A DNA stretch of 64,000 nt from Chiua virens (taxonomy: Eukaryota; Basidiomycota; Agaricomycetes; Boletales; Boletaceae): contig JAHNUO010000005.1 of assembly GCA_019787685.1 (NCBI GenBank), positions 744,001-808,000 of the forward strand, given 5' to 3'. The notes under the pieces were generated by a model. That model had not been told where the DNA came from and did no database searches. It saw only the letters and a program-made list of their open reading frames with translations. Both the position numbers and the translations under genes were made by a program. Shown one piece after another: positions 47,389 to 58,619 of the stretch (the stretch's first letter is position 1; each line of letters starts with the position of its first letter).

Positions 47389-48878
47389 ATGCCCAGAATG
47401 AAGTTGCAAAGTTTCACAATACTAGCCGCCTTGGTTCCTTATGCACTGGGCTTCCCGCATCTAGCAAACTTCCCAGAGTACCGCTCCCTTGCGGGTTTGT
47501 CTCCGGAGCAGGTTCGGGCTGTAGCAAGAACCTTCAATAGTATTCCCGGTGCACAACCTCTTCCACCTCCAATCAACGACACGTCTGCAAAGCTTGTCTA
47601 TGATGTGGCCCACCCATTTGTACCTGATCGACCAGGCGATATTCGCGGACCTTGCCCTGGCTTAAATACTTTGGCCTCCCATGGAGTAAGTCTCTTAGAA
47701 CCTTGATGAGTGATGTGACTGAACATGATTTTCTTCCAAAGTACCTCCCGCATAATGGTGTGGCTACCCCAGCTCAGATCATCACCGCCGTCCAAGAAGG
47801 TATGTAGATCAAAGATTGCCTATCTTTGTGAAGCAAGCAACTCGACATTCACAGGTTTTAACATGGCGTACGATGTGGCTACGTTCCTCACTTATGCGGT
47901 ATGTCAGAAGATATTTCATCGTCTGGTTCGGCAGTCTAATTGATGTCTCGAATATGATATAGGCGTTTGTGGTCGACGGGAACCAATTGACCAACTTGAT
48001 GAGCATTGGTGCAAACACGACTGCAGACTTTGAACTCACTCCCGGACTGAACATTCATGGCAATTTTGAAGGTAATTTTTCAGATGAACGGTATTTTCCT
48101 GTCGTCCCGACCAAGGCTGATGACACTGAACACTAGGCGATGCCAGCACCACTCGTGAGGACTTTTACTTCGGGAACAACTGGAGCTTTAACGAGACCTT
48201 GTTCGATCAGGTTGGTACAACATGCTATGTGTTTCTTCATTCCTCATTCCTTTTTCAGCTTGTCGATGCTGCTAACCTCGTCGGAGATGGTTACATCACC
48301 GTTGAATCTGCCATCTTGCAAAAAGCGCAACGTATCAACAATTCGATCGCAACCAACCCGACGTTCTGGTTCGAAAGCCCCCGCTTTTTGACCGCCTACG
48401 CGGAAACAACCTTCCCTCTCGCCTTCTTTGTGAACAACCAAACCGCGAATATGACACTCAACCTGGCCGTGGATGACGCGCGCAGCTTCTTCGATTACCA
48501 CAAGTATCCCGATGGATTCTGGCGTCGTCAGAGCCCATATACTCCCAGCGATTTCTATACCCTCTATAACGAAGCGTTTGAGGCGATTCACGTGTACCCC
48601 GGTTATAACGATGGTGTGAACAACTATGTGGTAGACCCCAATGATCCTGCGACCGTGAGTAGATCCGCCAGAGCATGTCGTTGCGCATGTTGACATCGTT
48701 CGTATAGCTATGCTACGCGTATCAGAAACAGGCCAATTTGACGGGAGAGTTGTACCCTAACCCAACTCCTGAACTCGAAGCTGCCATCAAAGCCAACTTG
48801 GTCACGTTCTACGAGACGCTGGGAGAACCGACGTGCGAGCAGATGTTCCCATTTGGGCAAGTAACGATAGACTCTTGA
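47389..48878 (+). CDS. UPO: Unspecific peroxygenase (heme-thiolate), copy A, intact
   Basis: Secreted enzyme that uses H2O2 to oxygenate C-H bonds (EC 1.11.2.1 type). MPRMKLQSFTILAALVPYAL is a signal peptide (a second ATG at 47398 fits the paralogues better), with a propeptide FPHLANFPEYRSLAGLSPEQ. The heme ligand Cys (about residue 89) is in RGPCPGLNTLASHGYLPHNG, the PCP motif. GLNIHGNFEGDASTTRED holds the EGD magnesium site. SPRFLTAYAETTFPLAFF carries the catalytic Arg and Glu seven apart. The C-terminal LCYAYQKQ and GEPTCEQMFPFG supply the two cysteines of the family's disulfide. N-glycosylation sites are frequent. Six short introns, no frame break. It resembles the long Agrocybe-type UPOs in segment order. 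Confidence 0.92.
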
Positions 48879-49944
48879 ATGCGGATATTGTCGACCATGT
48901 AAGCACACTATTGCCGTCCTGCGTAATTACATTACTTAGTGTCGTGTATTCTGGGAATTTCAAGTCACAAGCCGTGACAAATGGTTATTGGAAATGAAAT
49001 AAGATACTTCTCTTACGATCGCCGATACCACATGGAGCCTCATCAAATTCCAATTTTGCCGATGCTAAATCAGCCACTATTCGGTTTTCTTGTGACACCA
49101 TTCACAGCGTTTACTATAGATGCAGCCCAGCGCTAACTCCATTGGTGTCGACGGCTAACGCGTGGGCACCGGACAGACTGATGGCAACCCGGGGGGCGTC
49201 AGGAGGGGACGTGATGCACATGTACTGAATTCTTTTAACAAGTGAAATCCTGACTGTTCTCTCGCAGGAGGCTCCACGCCAGAAAGCCCGCCATGGGATC
49301 TCATTTCTCACCCACCTAAATATTTCGCCGAAGAGCGTGTAGGTCCTAGTAGAAGCGCTCGCGCAAAAGTCGGGCGATCATCGAGCGGAACGAATTGGAA
49401 TCCACCCGCGAGAACTTCCACAACTCGGCCGCCTCCAGCCAAACAGTAGGCGCAAGTGTCAGCTGAGACCTCCCTAAAAATACTAAGCGCATGGTGTCCA
49501 TAAAAGAAAGAAAGAGGTAGTCAATTCGATTTCAGAATGTCCAGCATATCCAACCTCTCTTCGTTGGTCAGTATTTTTATTACATTAAATTTTTGTGCAT
49601 GGTACAGCAACCGAAGATTTCCTGCCCGGGTCCTCCCATTTAAGTATGTTTTGCCTCATCGCGGTTGCCACCCTTTCAAGTTGTGGCAACCATGCCTGAC
49701 AAGCGTCGAGGAGTGCGCAAGTGACAATATGGACCACTGTCCGAGTTTTTTTTTTGGATGTCCGATAGAACGTAGACTCGGAACAGGTGAGACTCCAAGC
49801 TGTTATGCGAGCCAGCCCATGGATAATTCGGTGAACAGATTGATGTGCATCGGAGGCGCTGACCGATATAAATCTACTCGTTGCCTCCGATGTGATATAA
49901 AAGATAACTGACTCATCTCGGTTCCCGCCCCTTGTTCGTGCCCG
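48879..49944. other. Intergenic between peroxygenase copies A and B
   Basis: About 1 kb. Some short open frames and a T run at 49,747-49,755. Nothing recognised. Confidence 0.4.
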
Positions 49945-51320
49945 GAATTGTATTACAGAACCTCGTAACACTAGCCACGCTCGTGAAGGATTCCCACATC
50001 TAGCAAACTTTCCAGAACCTCGTTCCCTCTCGGACTTGTCTTCGGGGGAGATTCAGGCTGTAGTTCAATCTTTAGCAGCAGTGCTGCAGCACTCCCGGCC
50101 TACAACTTCTCCCGCCTTCCATCAACGACACATCTTCAAAACTGGTTTATGACGTGGTCCACCCATATATACCTACTAAACCAGATGATATTCGTGATTC
50201 TTGCTCTGGATTGAATACGCTCGGTTCTCACGGACTCACGGAGTAAGACATCGGGGATCTCGGTGATGCGACCAAGCTATTGATGACGTTTATTTTTGGA
50301 AAAGTATCTCAACCGTAACTGGTGTAGTCACACCGGGAGAGATCATCAATGCTGTCCAAGAAGGTACGTAAATCGAGACAGTGATTCTCGTGGAGATTTG
50401 ATCTGGATATTGTAGGCTTTAACATGGGATAAGTATCAGCTCGGCCACCTTCTTCACTTATGAGTTCGTGCACTTGCATTCCATTATCTCTTCCGCCGTG
50501 GCGATTGATATTTGTCACTGGAAATGAATCAACCATTTATCGTTGACGGGAACCATTTGACCAACTTAATGACTATTGGTCGAAACACGACTGCAGACGA
50601 TCAGTACACACCTGCTCAACATTCACGGCAGTCTTGAAGGCAAGTCCTGGGATAACACGCATTATCAGTCCAATTAATAAAACTCAATACGATGCTTGTA
50701 ATACAACTCGAGGGGATTATTACTTCGGGAACAACTGGAGTTCCAATGAAACCTATTCCGTTCAGGCAGGTATCAATCTACAGTCACTTATCACTGCGAA
50801 AGGTTCAGCGTATCAACAATTCCATTGCAACCAGCCCAACGTTTTGGTTCGAGACCCCTCGCCTTTTGACCGCGTACGGGGAAACGGCCTTTCCGCTCGC
50901 CTTCTTCGCAAGCAACCAGACGGAAAATACGATACTCAACGTCACGATCGAGAACGCGCGGAGTTTCTTCCAACACAAGTACCCCGGCGGATTTTATCGT
51001 CGTCAGGCTCCGTATGACGTTGCCGAGGCCGTCGGAATATTCACAAAGATCTTCGACTTGATCGGCGTGCTGCCGGGCCACAACGAAGGCGTGGGCAACT
51101 ACGTTGGCGAACCCAGTAGAGAATGGGAGCGTACGTCTAGGTCCATCTCGTTGGTCAGGCCCAGTCGTTCCACGTGCTAATGTCCTTTGTAGCTATGCTA
51201 TGGATACTGAGCACAAGTCAATCGGTCAGGGGCAGCAGAACTGTACCCAGAACTCAAAGCTGCGATCCGAGCAAATTTGGTCACCTACGAACAACCTTTC
51301 CCATTTGGGCGCTAAGAGTC
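49945..51320 (+). pseudogene. Decayed peroxygenase, copy B
   Basis: Pieces in order: an N-terminal remnant reading FPHLANFPEPRSLSDLSSGE, then NDTSSKLVYDVVHPYIP. DIRDSCSGLNTLGSHG (50,189-50,236) is the heme-ligand region, but both prolines of PCP are replaced by Ser while the Cys remains. After broken stretches, RINNSIATSPTFWFETPRLL and TAYGETAFPLAFFASNQTE keep the Arg/Glu pair. FFQHKYPGGFYRRQAPYDV, GVLPGHNEGVGNY and a C-terminal remnant ending tcccatttgggcgc follow. The segment between NET and QRINN, normally holding LVDAANLVGDGYIT, is missing, and frames change several times. No single exon chain gives a full protein. Clearly a dead or dying member of the group. Confidence 0.85.
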
Positions 51321-51753
51321 CCGCTGCTGCCTTCATTTCGTCTGTCTAGATAGCTACTGTCACATGTATTTTTGAAAACCCAAGTTGTAACAGTTCACTT
51401 TTGCTAGCACTGATGCACAATGTGTGCGTCATATTACACCGACCACAGGGTCGGTTTCATTTTGAAGGTCATGCAATTGCCAAGCACCGCATTTATATGG
51501 ACGGGTTTGGTATCCTCTGGTGGGGCTAGACTAAGAGAGCTCAGGCAGGGGTAGTCTGGTGGAATGGAGCGAGAGTTTGTGCTGACTGAGGGTAGCGTGC
51601 AAAGGACCAAACATCACTAGCACTGGCAATGGATCACCATCGATGATTCCATTGATTACCCGTCTGGATTACGGGACGGTCGGCTACGGTTAAATGTTCC
51701 AGCAATGAACCCGCCCGAGTCATTCTATTTCGATAAGATTAACTTTCTAAGCC
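51321..51753. other. Intergenic
   Basis: About 430 bp between copy B and the stop of the acetyltransferase gene. Nothing recognised. Confidence 0.4.
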
Positions 51754-54462
51754 TCAGAGCCGCGGCGTTGCGATGATACCGTCCCCAAGGTGTCGGAGGC
51801 CGTTGTGGAGTGGATCCGTCGATGCCTGATCGATCCTGACGCTTGCAGGCTCAGATTCGCCCTCCTGACCGCACTGGTTGGCCGACAGACAGATCTCTCT
51901 CATGTCTCGAAGGGCATCTGTAACATGTTCCAGAAATATGTTCGTAGAGGTCGTAAGACACGAGCGCTTGGATTCAGCGCAAAATTTGACAACGTGCGGC
52001 CCGATGAGGTCTGGTAACATCAGAATGGGATCAGCATCTGATATCGAAGGGTAACGAAGAGATAGACCACTTACAGTTTATACCATATCCATCTTCATAG
52101 GGCGATCCGAACCTACGAGAATGAAATTATCGTCAGTAATTGTTATTTAAAGCGAGGATGCCGATTATTATGTAAGAACGAATTCACACGCGTATACTTA
52201 CCCAGTTCCCCTAAACCACCATCCTTCACTCAGGCCACTAGTTGATAACCGCCACTCCTGGCTCTTCTTGAAAACAGTATCTTCAAAGAGGGGTACACGC
52301 GTTCCTGAACATAAAGTAGGTTGGGTCGTCACCTTAATGGTATGTTGGGAGATATCTTGGTTAGTTTCTGAGGGGGTTTCGGAAGTATTATCGAGCCATG
52401 CCCATTCATCGCCGAGTATACATCGCAGGCCAAGAAGATGACGGTCGATCCCTCGACCGATCATCGCTGAGCGAGTGAGGGAAGACTGAGCTTTAAGGGC
52501 TGACTGAAGGAGGTTGTAAAGGTGAGCAGAGGGCTGTAGCATTGGATAGAAACAAACATCAGGAAGGAGAGAAAGACATCCTCCAAACTGACTCACCTCG
52601 CTCGGGGCGTGGTTCAGACGTCTCCCCTTCCAGCCCGCAGCCGACTTTATAAAAATATAACTTTCCGTCGTAAAAGAACGTATTATCTCAGTACGTCCAT
52701 GCTGGAACGTTCGGGTCAGTGCTGTTTCGTATACAGGGGTCGGGCACTGATGAATTCGAAAGTATGCAAGCTGAAGCGCGAGTTGAACAAACGCATCAGG
52801 CTGGTATGACGCTATTAGTCTGTCAGTGAGTGCCTGTAACGCGAATGTATAAACCCGAGCACAATGCTACTTACACACTCGCTTCATTTCTTGACCTCCC
52901 CACTCCTCGAAACAAGATACCTGGTGATCAGAGTCCGAGACAAGTTTCCGCACACACTGTTTCGCATTCTCGATCGCGATCTGTATCGTTGGCGAGGAGA
53001 CAAAATGGAGTCGCGTCCAACGTGCACCTAATCCAGTTTCTAGACCTTCCAAATTGTCTTCTCGATGGGTGTTCTCAAATGGAATATCGGCTGAACCTCC
53101 ACAGATGGTCACCCCATCGGCTCCAGCGACTGCCCATTCACAGACTACACTCGGGACCAATGCGTCCACCGGAGCATGTTCACCCATGGCACCTGCTCGT
53201 GTACTCGGCTCAACAATGAGGGTTAGGGGTTTATCGAAAAAGCGGTTGAGTGCTGAAGGTGAGCAACGAACGGCATACTGGTGAGACATGAGATCAGAAG
53301 GTGCTGTGGATAAAGAGCAGGATGGCTGAAAGATGGGCAATGATTCGGGAGCTCGTTCGTCGAAGCTGAAAGTAAGGGGGAAATTTTCATGTCGGTCCGC
53401 AGGGATAGACGGGGCGGGCCAGTGATCAAGAGAGACGGTAAAGAGAGAGTGATGAATAGCTTCGAATGAGAGCTTGTTTCGCGGGGAAGTTGAGAACAAC
53501 GTCAAGTAATTCTGTTAAAATGGTGACGTGGCATCAGAATCCATCAGGAGGAACGGAAGAGCATCATTTTACGCGTGACCATTCGTCTCTGTCAGCCGCT
53601 GTGAGAACACCAACTTCTACGGGCAACTCATTGCTGCGGCGGCGGCGCTGGACATCCGTAACAACGGCTCTCATTCCCTCTTCGATCTCATCTACGTGTA
53701 ATGGTGCACCAGTATTGGGGTCTGCTACGCGGAGTGCGTAGTAAAAATCATGCGCCAGGATAATAACCGTGGATGCCCAGGGCGAAGAAGCAGGTGGAGG
53801 AATGGTAAGCGCGTCAGAAGGGTGTTGCGGAACCCGACAGACATTGAATATTCGGGAAGTGCAATGTCTCAGCCACAGACCTAGTGTGTTGTATATAAGC
53901 AAAGGAACGGATCGAGGATATGGTAGTACCTAGCCGAGTAGTGTCGGGGTAGAGCTCCTGGCTGCTCGTCCACAAACATGAGCCAGAGATACAGGGATGA
54001 AAAAGATACATACGTCTGCATGCGGTGCTTGAAATCGAGTATGCCATGCACAAGACAGGCGGCTCTCCTCGCTTGCCAAGGAGTAATCCCCCCGGCAGGG
54101 TTGGTGACTGCCTCAGGTGGTACATTGGCATCGTTTACAAAGGCAAGCCACCAGTTTGAGTTGATGGGGAGGGGTGCTCTCCAGTCGAGGTAAGTTTTTT
54201 TCGTCCAAAAGTTGTCATCAAGCCAGTTATGCGGAGAGACCTTGTCGAGTGCACGAAGACGTGCTTGTGCGCGACGTCCTGGGCCATCGAGAAAGGCCTT
54301 GACGAGAGCCTGCTGCCGGGCGTAGGCAGAGGCGAATGAAGGGCCACCGCTGTGCTCGTCAGCGAGGAGGAGAGGTTGTATGGAACGAAGATAGGCGTCG
54401 AGTGTTCGCGTGATGTCTGGTACAGGCAGACGGGGCAGCGACGACATCACCGTCCGAAGCAT
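51754..54462 (-). CDS. Carnitine O-acetyltransferase
   Basis: Moves acetyl groups between CoA and carnitine so that acetyl units can cross organelle membranes. Start ATG 54462 (MLRTV) or 54447 (MSSLPRLPVPDITRTLDAYL). Family blocks in order: LDDNFWTKKTYLDWRAPLPI, NSNWWLAFVND, QARRAACLVHGILDFKHRM, VIILAHDFYYALRVADPNTG, CEWAVAGADGVTI. The active-site region AGAMGEHAPVDALVPS contains the catalytic His. AYFRIHQCPTPVYETALTR and HGRTEIIRSFTTESYIFIKS follow. The C-terminal part holds QPSAHLYNLLQSALKAQSSL, IGRGIDRHLLGLRCILGDE, FKKSQEWRLSTSGLSEGW and YGINYLIGPHVVKFCAESKR. About 750 aa with about eight introns. It is more similar to the cytosolic/outer-mitochondrial Yat-type than to a clear presequence-bearing Cat2, but that is inference. 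Confidence 0.87.
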
Positions 54463-54493
54463 AAGACCACACGTGATCCGTCACGTCTCTCTC
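54463..54493. promoter_or_regulatory. 31-bp divergent gap between carnitine acetyltransferase and RMI1
   Basis: The two start codons face outward with 31 bp between (46 bp if the inner acetyltransferase ATG is used). The gap contains cacgtg, an E-box-like palindrome, and a second cacgt. Leaders and promoters of the two genes must overlap each other's coding sequence. Confidence 0.55.
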
Positions 54494-56489
54494 ATGCCCG
54501 CCCATCAGCGCGTCAGAGTCTGGATTGCACAAAACTACCAAAAACCAGCCATCGACCAGGTAAGTCACCAGCCTCTCCTCGTTACACCACCCAACCATGA
54601 GACCAGGAATGGCTTGCGGACTGCTCGGAATGGATTTCGTCCGAGCTTGGTCTTGACCCAGAGAGAGACTTTGACAACTTCATCCAGCATGTCGAGGCAC
54701 AGCTCCTTCAGTCTAAACTCGCCGACTCGACGGTCCCCGGATCCGGAATTGACCCTGTTCTTGTTGCTTCGAACCCAAATCCAGCTCGCCCGCGTCCTTC
54801 CAGTGTTCGTGGACGGCGCACTGCACATCGAGTGGCCCAAGTTCCTCGACAAAGAAAGACTACCGGTCCAATACCATTACTCGTCGAAATTATGAGTATT
54901 ACAGAGATTGCACACTCTGCATTTAGCCTTTTGAACACCCATCAAACCCGTCTCGATCGGGCAGACTTAGGTCTGGCACAAGAGGAGAATGACGAACAGT
55001 ATCGCAACGAAGACGAGGGGCCTGTTCCCAAGTTCCCTCGCGGTATGCTCAAATTCGAGCTTTCGGATGGCTCAACCACCTTGAGAGCCATCGAGTTTAG
55101 GTCCCTCCCTCAGCTGGAGTTGGGCACCACACCCCTCGGTTACAAGGTTTGTTTCCTCTACATATCACTATATCTTCTTTCACTTCGTTCATTGTAGATT
55201 TTTCTCAAATCCACTCCTGTTCGCAACGGCATCGCCTTTCTCGAGCCCGCAAATGTCATTCTCAAAGGTTACAGAACCGAAGACCACGATGTCAATAGTG
55301 ACCAAGTTTTCCTGAGGTCCCTCAGAAAACGGTTAGGGTATGTAAATATAATATCTTAATGGTTCCGTGTCACATCTAGCCGTCTTGCTGGCACCCTCAC
55401 AGACGCCCAGATCCCCCGGAAGCCTTAGCGCCTCGGGCAAATCCGCCTGCCCAACCCGAACCCATCCAGCCTTTACGCCAACACCAACTTCCATTGGTGG
55501 CTAAACCACCCTCCCCGCCAGCTGACATTGATGACATGTATGTTGATGACGATGTGGATCCCGATGTCTTGCGCGAGATGGCCAATCAAATAGACGAAGA
55601 GATCGATGCGCAAAGGAATCAGCGGGCTGGTACACGTGTTCCACAGCCTACTAGACCTCCGACTTCCACTGTCGGCTCGAACCTCATGCAAATCCTGTCT
55701 CTTCATACCAAGACTGAGTCTTCCTCCATCAAAGCCTCGGCTCCTTCTGCGGCCACCACATCTCCTTACTTCACCACCAAGTTATCCAATTCCAAGAACA
55801 TTCCCGGCATAGGCCTCTCTCCCCGTCCTGCCCTGCCACCTCACCTAGAATCCGACTTGGACAGGGACGTCGATGACTCAGCTTCGTCTAAGCTTCCCGT
55901 CAAGGCACAAGGTTCTACAACTGCCAAGTTACCATCAGCTGTTTCGGCTGAACACGACACTGCATCTGAAAAACCCCCGTCTCCTCCCGACCCTTACGAC
56001 GACATCGCTTTCGATATGGACGTGGACGATGAATTCTTTGAACAGGTAGGAAAGATCGAACAAGGTGCTCTCGCCACCAGTGCCCACAAAACAGGAATGG
56101 GCAAGGCAAAATCTACCGGATCAGAAGCCACGATGTTCCGTAGCCGTCCGAGTGCAGCCCCGGGCAGGAAGTCGGCATCGAGTTCGGCATCGGGTACGAA
56201 CCATTTAGCTATATATCCTGTCTCCTGTTCCGGTGCTGAGTCTAGCACGAGGATGCAAAGTAGTACAAAGAAGGCCACCAGCGCCTCGTCAGTGACCGGC
56301 TCCATGGAATCAGCGATGCCCCGGTCCACTCAATCAACGGGTCAGCACCTCTCTCGCGACCCATCGCTGCATATCATTTCGTCTTCGGAAGACGAAGGGT
56401 CGGGAGCTCCCCGCATGGTTCCGCAGCGTCGCAAACGTCGCCAGGGGGATGTGGTCCTAGAGTCGGATGTGATTGATGTCTTGGATTAG
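54494..56489 (+). CDS. RMI1: RecQ-mediated genome instability protein 1 (RMI1)
   Basis: OB-fold partner of topoisomerase III and the RecQ helicase, needed to dissolve double Holliday junctions. MPAHQRVRVWIAQNYQKPAI opens the protein, and a short intron joins EWLADCSEWISSELGL. HVEAQLLQSKLADSTVPGSG follows. The RMI1 core is IPLLVEIMSITEIAHSAFSL, LNTHQTRLDRADLGLAQEEN, GPVPKFPRGMLKFELSDGST, AIEFRSLPQLELGTTPLGYK, then over an intron FLKSTPVRNGIAFLEPANVI, LKGYRTEDHDVN. The C-terminal 350 residues are Ser/Pro/Asp-rich and disordered, with repeated acidic motifs (DDMYVDDDVD, DDIAFDMDVDDEF) and a basic end. About 620 aa. It shares a 31-bp gap with the divergent acetyltransferase gene. Confidence 0.87.
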
Positions 56490-57020
56490 GGTATTCTGTA
56501 ACCATACGTAGTTCCGAAGTAGTCTAGCACTAAGCATAGTAAACTTTCGACAAAAGAAGAACAAATGGAAATTGGGTATATTCATTCCTGTTCCGGCAAC
56601 ATGATGTGCGCGGCACACATCAACTACATATATACAAAATAGTAAAAATACACTGACCAATGAACGACTATGCTACATATAATGCTATATTGATGCTATG
56701 CATCTGCCATCCTGATCCTCGAAACTCTCCTGACACACTACTACATGCAGGAGTTTCAAGAACTTGAAGTCAAACAGTGTTGGCGGTTGATCAGTACTCA
56801 GTGGTCACATGTAACATGTCACAACCAACTTCAAGTATCACCGATGCGTTTCGATCTTGTGCTTTACAACTCTGATTGCAGTAGACTTGGATTCCTCCAG
56901 GAGACGACTTTACTCGGCCGCAATCCACGTATCTACTACCAATGACAATGAAAGGTGACACATACAGGGTAATGGTATACTGACAACATAGATAATCAAA
57001 TCCTTCCTTAGGAGACCCTT
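56490..57020. other. Convergent intergenic region
   Basis: About 530 bp between the stops of RMI1 (+) and peroxygenase copy C (-). AT-rich 3' untranslated-type sequence (56,630-56,700). No gene recognised. Confidence 0.4.
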
Positions 57021-58515
57021 TCACCGCCCATACGGATAAAGTTGTTCACAAGTCGGGTCTTGCAGCGCCTGGTAGAACGTGACCAAGTTGGCCTTGATCG
57101 CAGTCTTGAGTTCAGGCGTCGGGATGGGGTATAGTTGAGCGGTCAGGTTCACCTGTCTCTGATACGCATAGCATGGCTAACAAATAATCATCAGCATGGG
57201 AAGTGACATGTTCAACTAAGGAGATCGACATACGGTCCCGTTGTCATTTGGATTCCGAACATAGTTCCCCACGCCTTCATTGTGGCCGGGCAGCACGCGG
57301 ATCAAGCCGAGTACCTCGAGCAGCATCGCCTTGACTTCGTTGAAGTCATATGGGGCCTGACGACGATGGAAACCATCAGGGTATTTGTGGTCCTTGAAGA
57401 AACTCCGCGCGTTTTCCAAAGCAACATTCGTCGTCGTGCTCGCTGTCTGGTTGCTTACGAAGAAAGCGAGGGGAAAAGTTGTTTCCGCATAGGCAGTTAG
57501 GAAGCGGGGCGTGTCGAACGAAAAGGTCGGGTTGGTTCTCATGGAGTGTCTGATGCGTTGAGACTTTTGTAGGGCGGCGGATTCGACAGTGATGTAGCCA
57601 CCTCCGACGAGATGAGCGGTATCGACGAGCTAGAAGAGGAATGAGAAATGGTGACATAGGCGAAACGTGCTCACTTGATCGAACAAGGTCTCATTGAAAC
57701 TGTAGTTGTTTCCGAAATAGAAGTCACCACGTGTGGTGCTAGCATCACCTGGAGTTCACAGGGTATTTGTTCAGGGAGAACCAAAATATCCTTAACAATC
57801 TGACCTTCAGCGTTGCCATGAATGTTGAGACCCGGTATGAGTTGACCTTCTGCGGTCGTATTTGCACCAATGCTCATCAAGTTGGTCAGATGGTTTCCGT
57901 CAACAAGAAACGCCTAATCGGTTTCCAAACATTTGCATTAGCCATCGATCACCCAGGCAAATGCGACCACCGAATATCGTCATACTAGTACGTACCGCAT
58001 AAGTGGAGAAAGCAGCCAGGTTCCACCCCATGTTGAAACCTGACGGTCTCAGATCAAAATTCCAGGGAGATTTCTTTGCCTTGATTTACGCACCTTCTTG
58101 TACAGCATTAATGATCTGAGCCGGGGTGGCCACACCGTTACGAGGAATATACTGGGAACAGAAGTATGTCCATGGGTAAGTCGCATCAATGAGGTTCCCA
58201 AAGACTCACTCCGTGAGAAGCCAGGGTGTTTAAACCGGGGCAAGGACCACGAATGTCATTCGGTTGATCGGGAATGTACGGGTGAGCCAGATCGTACACC
58301 AGCTTTGCAGATGTATCATTGATGGGGGGAGGTAGAGGTTGTGCACCAGGGGTCTGACTAAACGATCTTGCTACAGCCCGAACCTCCTCTGGAGACAAGC
58401 CAGCAAGGGAATGATATTCCGGGAAGTTTGCAAGGTGTGGGAATCCCAGCGCATACGGCACTGTGACAAGAGAAACTATAGTCACGAGGCTCTGCAGCTT
58501 CACCCAACGGGACAT
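57021..58515 (-). CDS. UPO: Unspecific peroxygenase, copy C, intact
   Basis: ATG 58515 gives MSRWVKLQSLVTIVSLVTVP, a signal peptide with a short extra N-terminus compared with copies A and D, then YALGFPHLANFPEYHSLAGL. Heme Cys in NDIRGPCPGLNTLASHG; after introns IINAVQEGFNMGWNLAAF, MSIGANTTAEGQLIPGLNIH, and the EGD magnesium site at GNAEGDASTTRGDFYFG. The catalytic pair is in TPRFLTAYAETTFPLAFF. RSFFKDHKYPDGFHRRQAPY, GLIRVLPGHNEGVGNYVRNP and the C-terminal CYAYQRQVNLTAQLYP with DPTCEQLYPYGR end at 57,021. Cysteines at both ends of the last domain are present. Six short introns, clean frames. Closest to copy D in promoter and coding order. Confidence 0.92.
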
Positions 58516-58585
58516 AAAAGTAAGTAAGTGGAAATGAAGGTAATAGACTTGGATATCGGCGGCCTCGACTACCGATGACCTTCAG

Positions 58586-58600
58586 GTTATATACCCGAGG
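58586..58600 (-). promoter_or_regulatory. TATA element of peroxygenase copy C
   Basis: On the minus strand cctcgggtatataa lies about 70-85 bp upstream of ATG 58515. The same block, with the preceding ctaccgatgacc/ctaccgatgatc (plus strand), recurs at copy D, so the core promoter was duplicated with the gene. Confidence 0.7.
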
Positions 58601-58619
58601 ATCCAGGCATCGAGATCGC

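Noticed and set aside
49585..49971. Minus-strand open frame of 128 codons opposite the start of copy B
   Set aside because: Overlaps a short plus-strand frame, no motif, no splice context.
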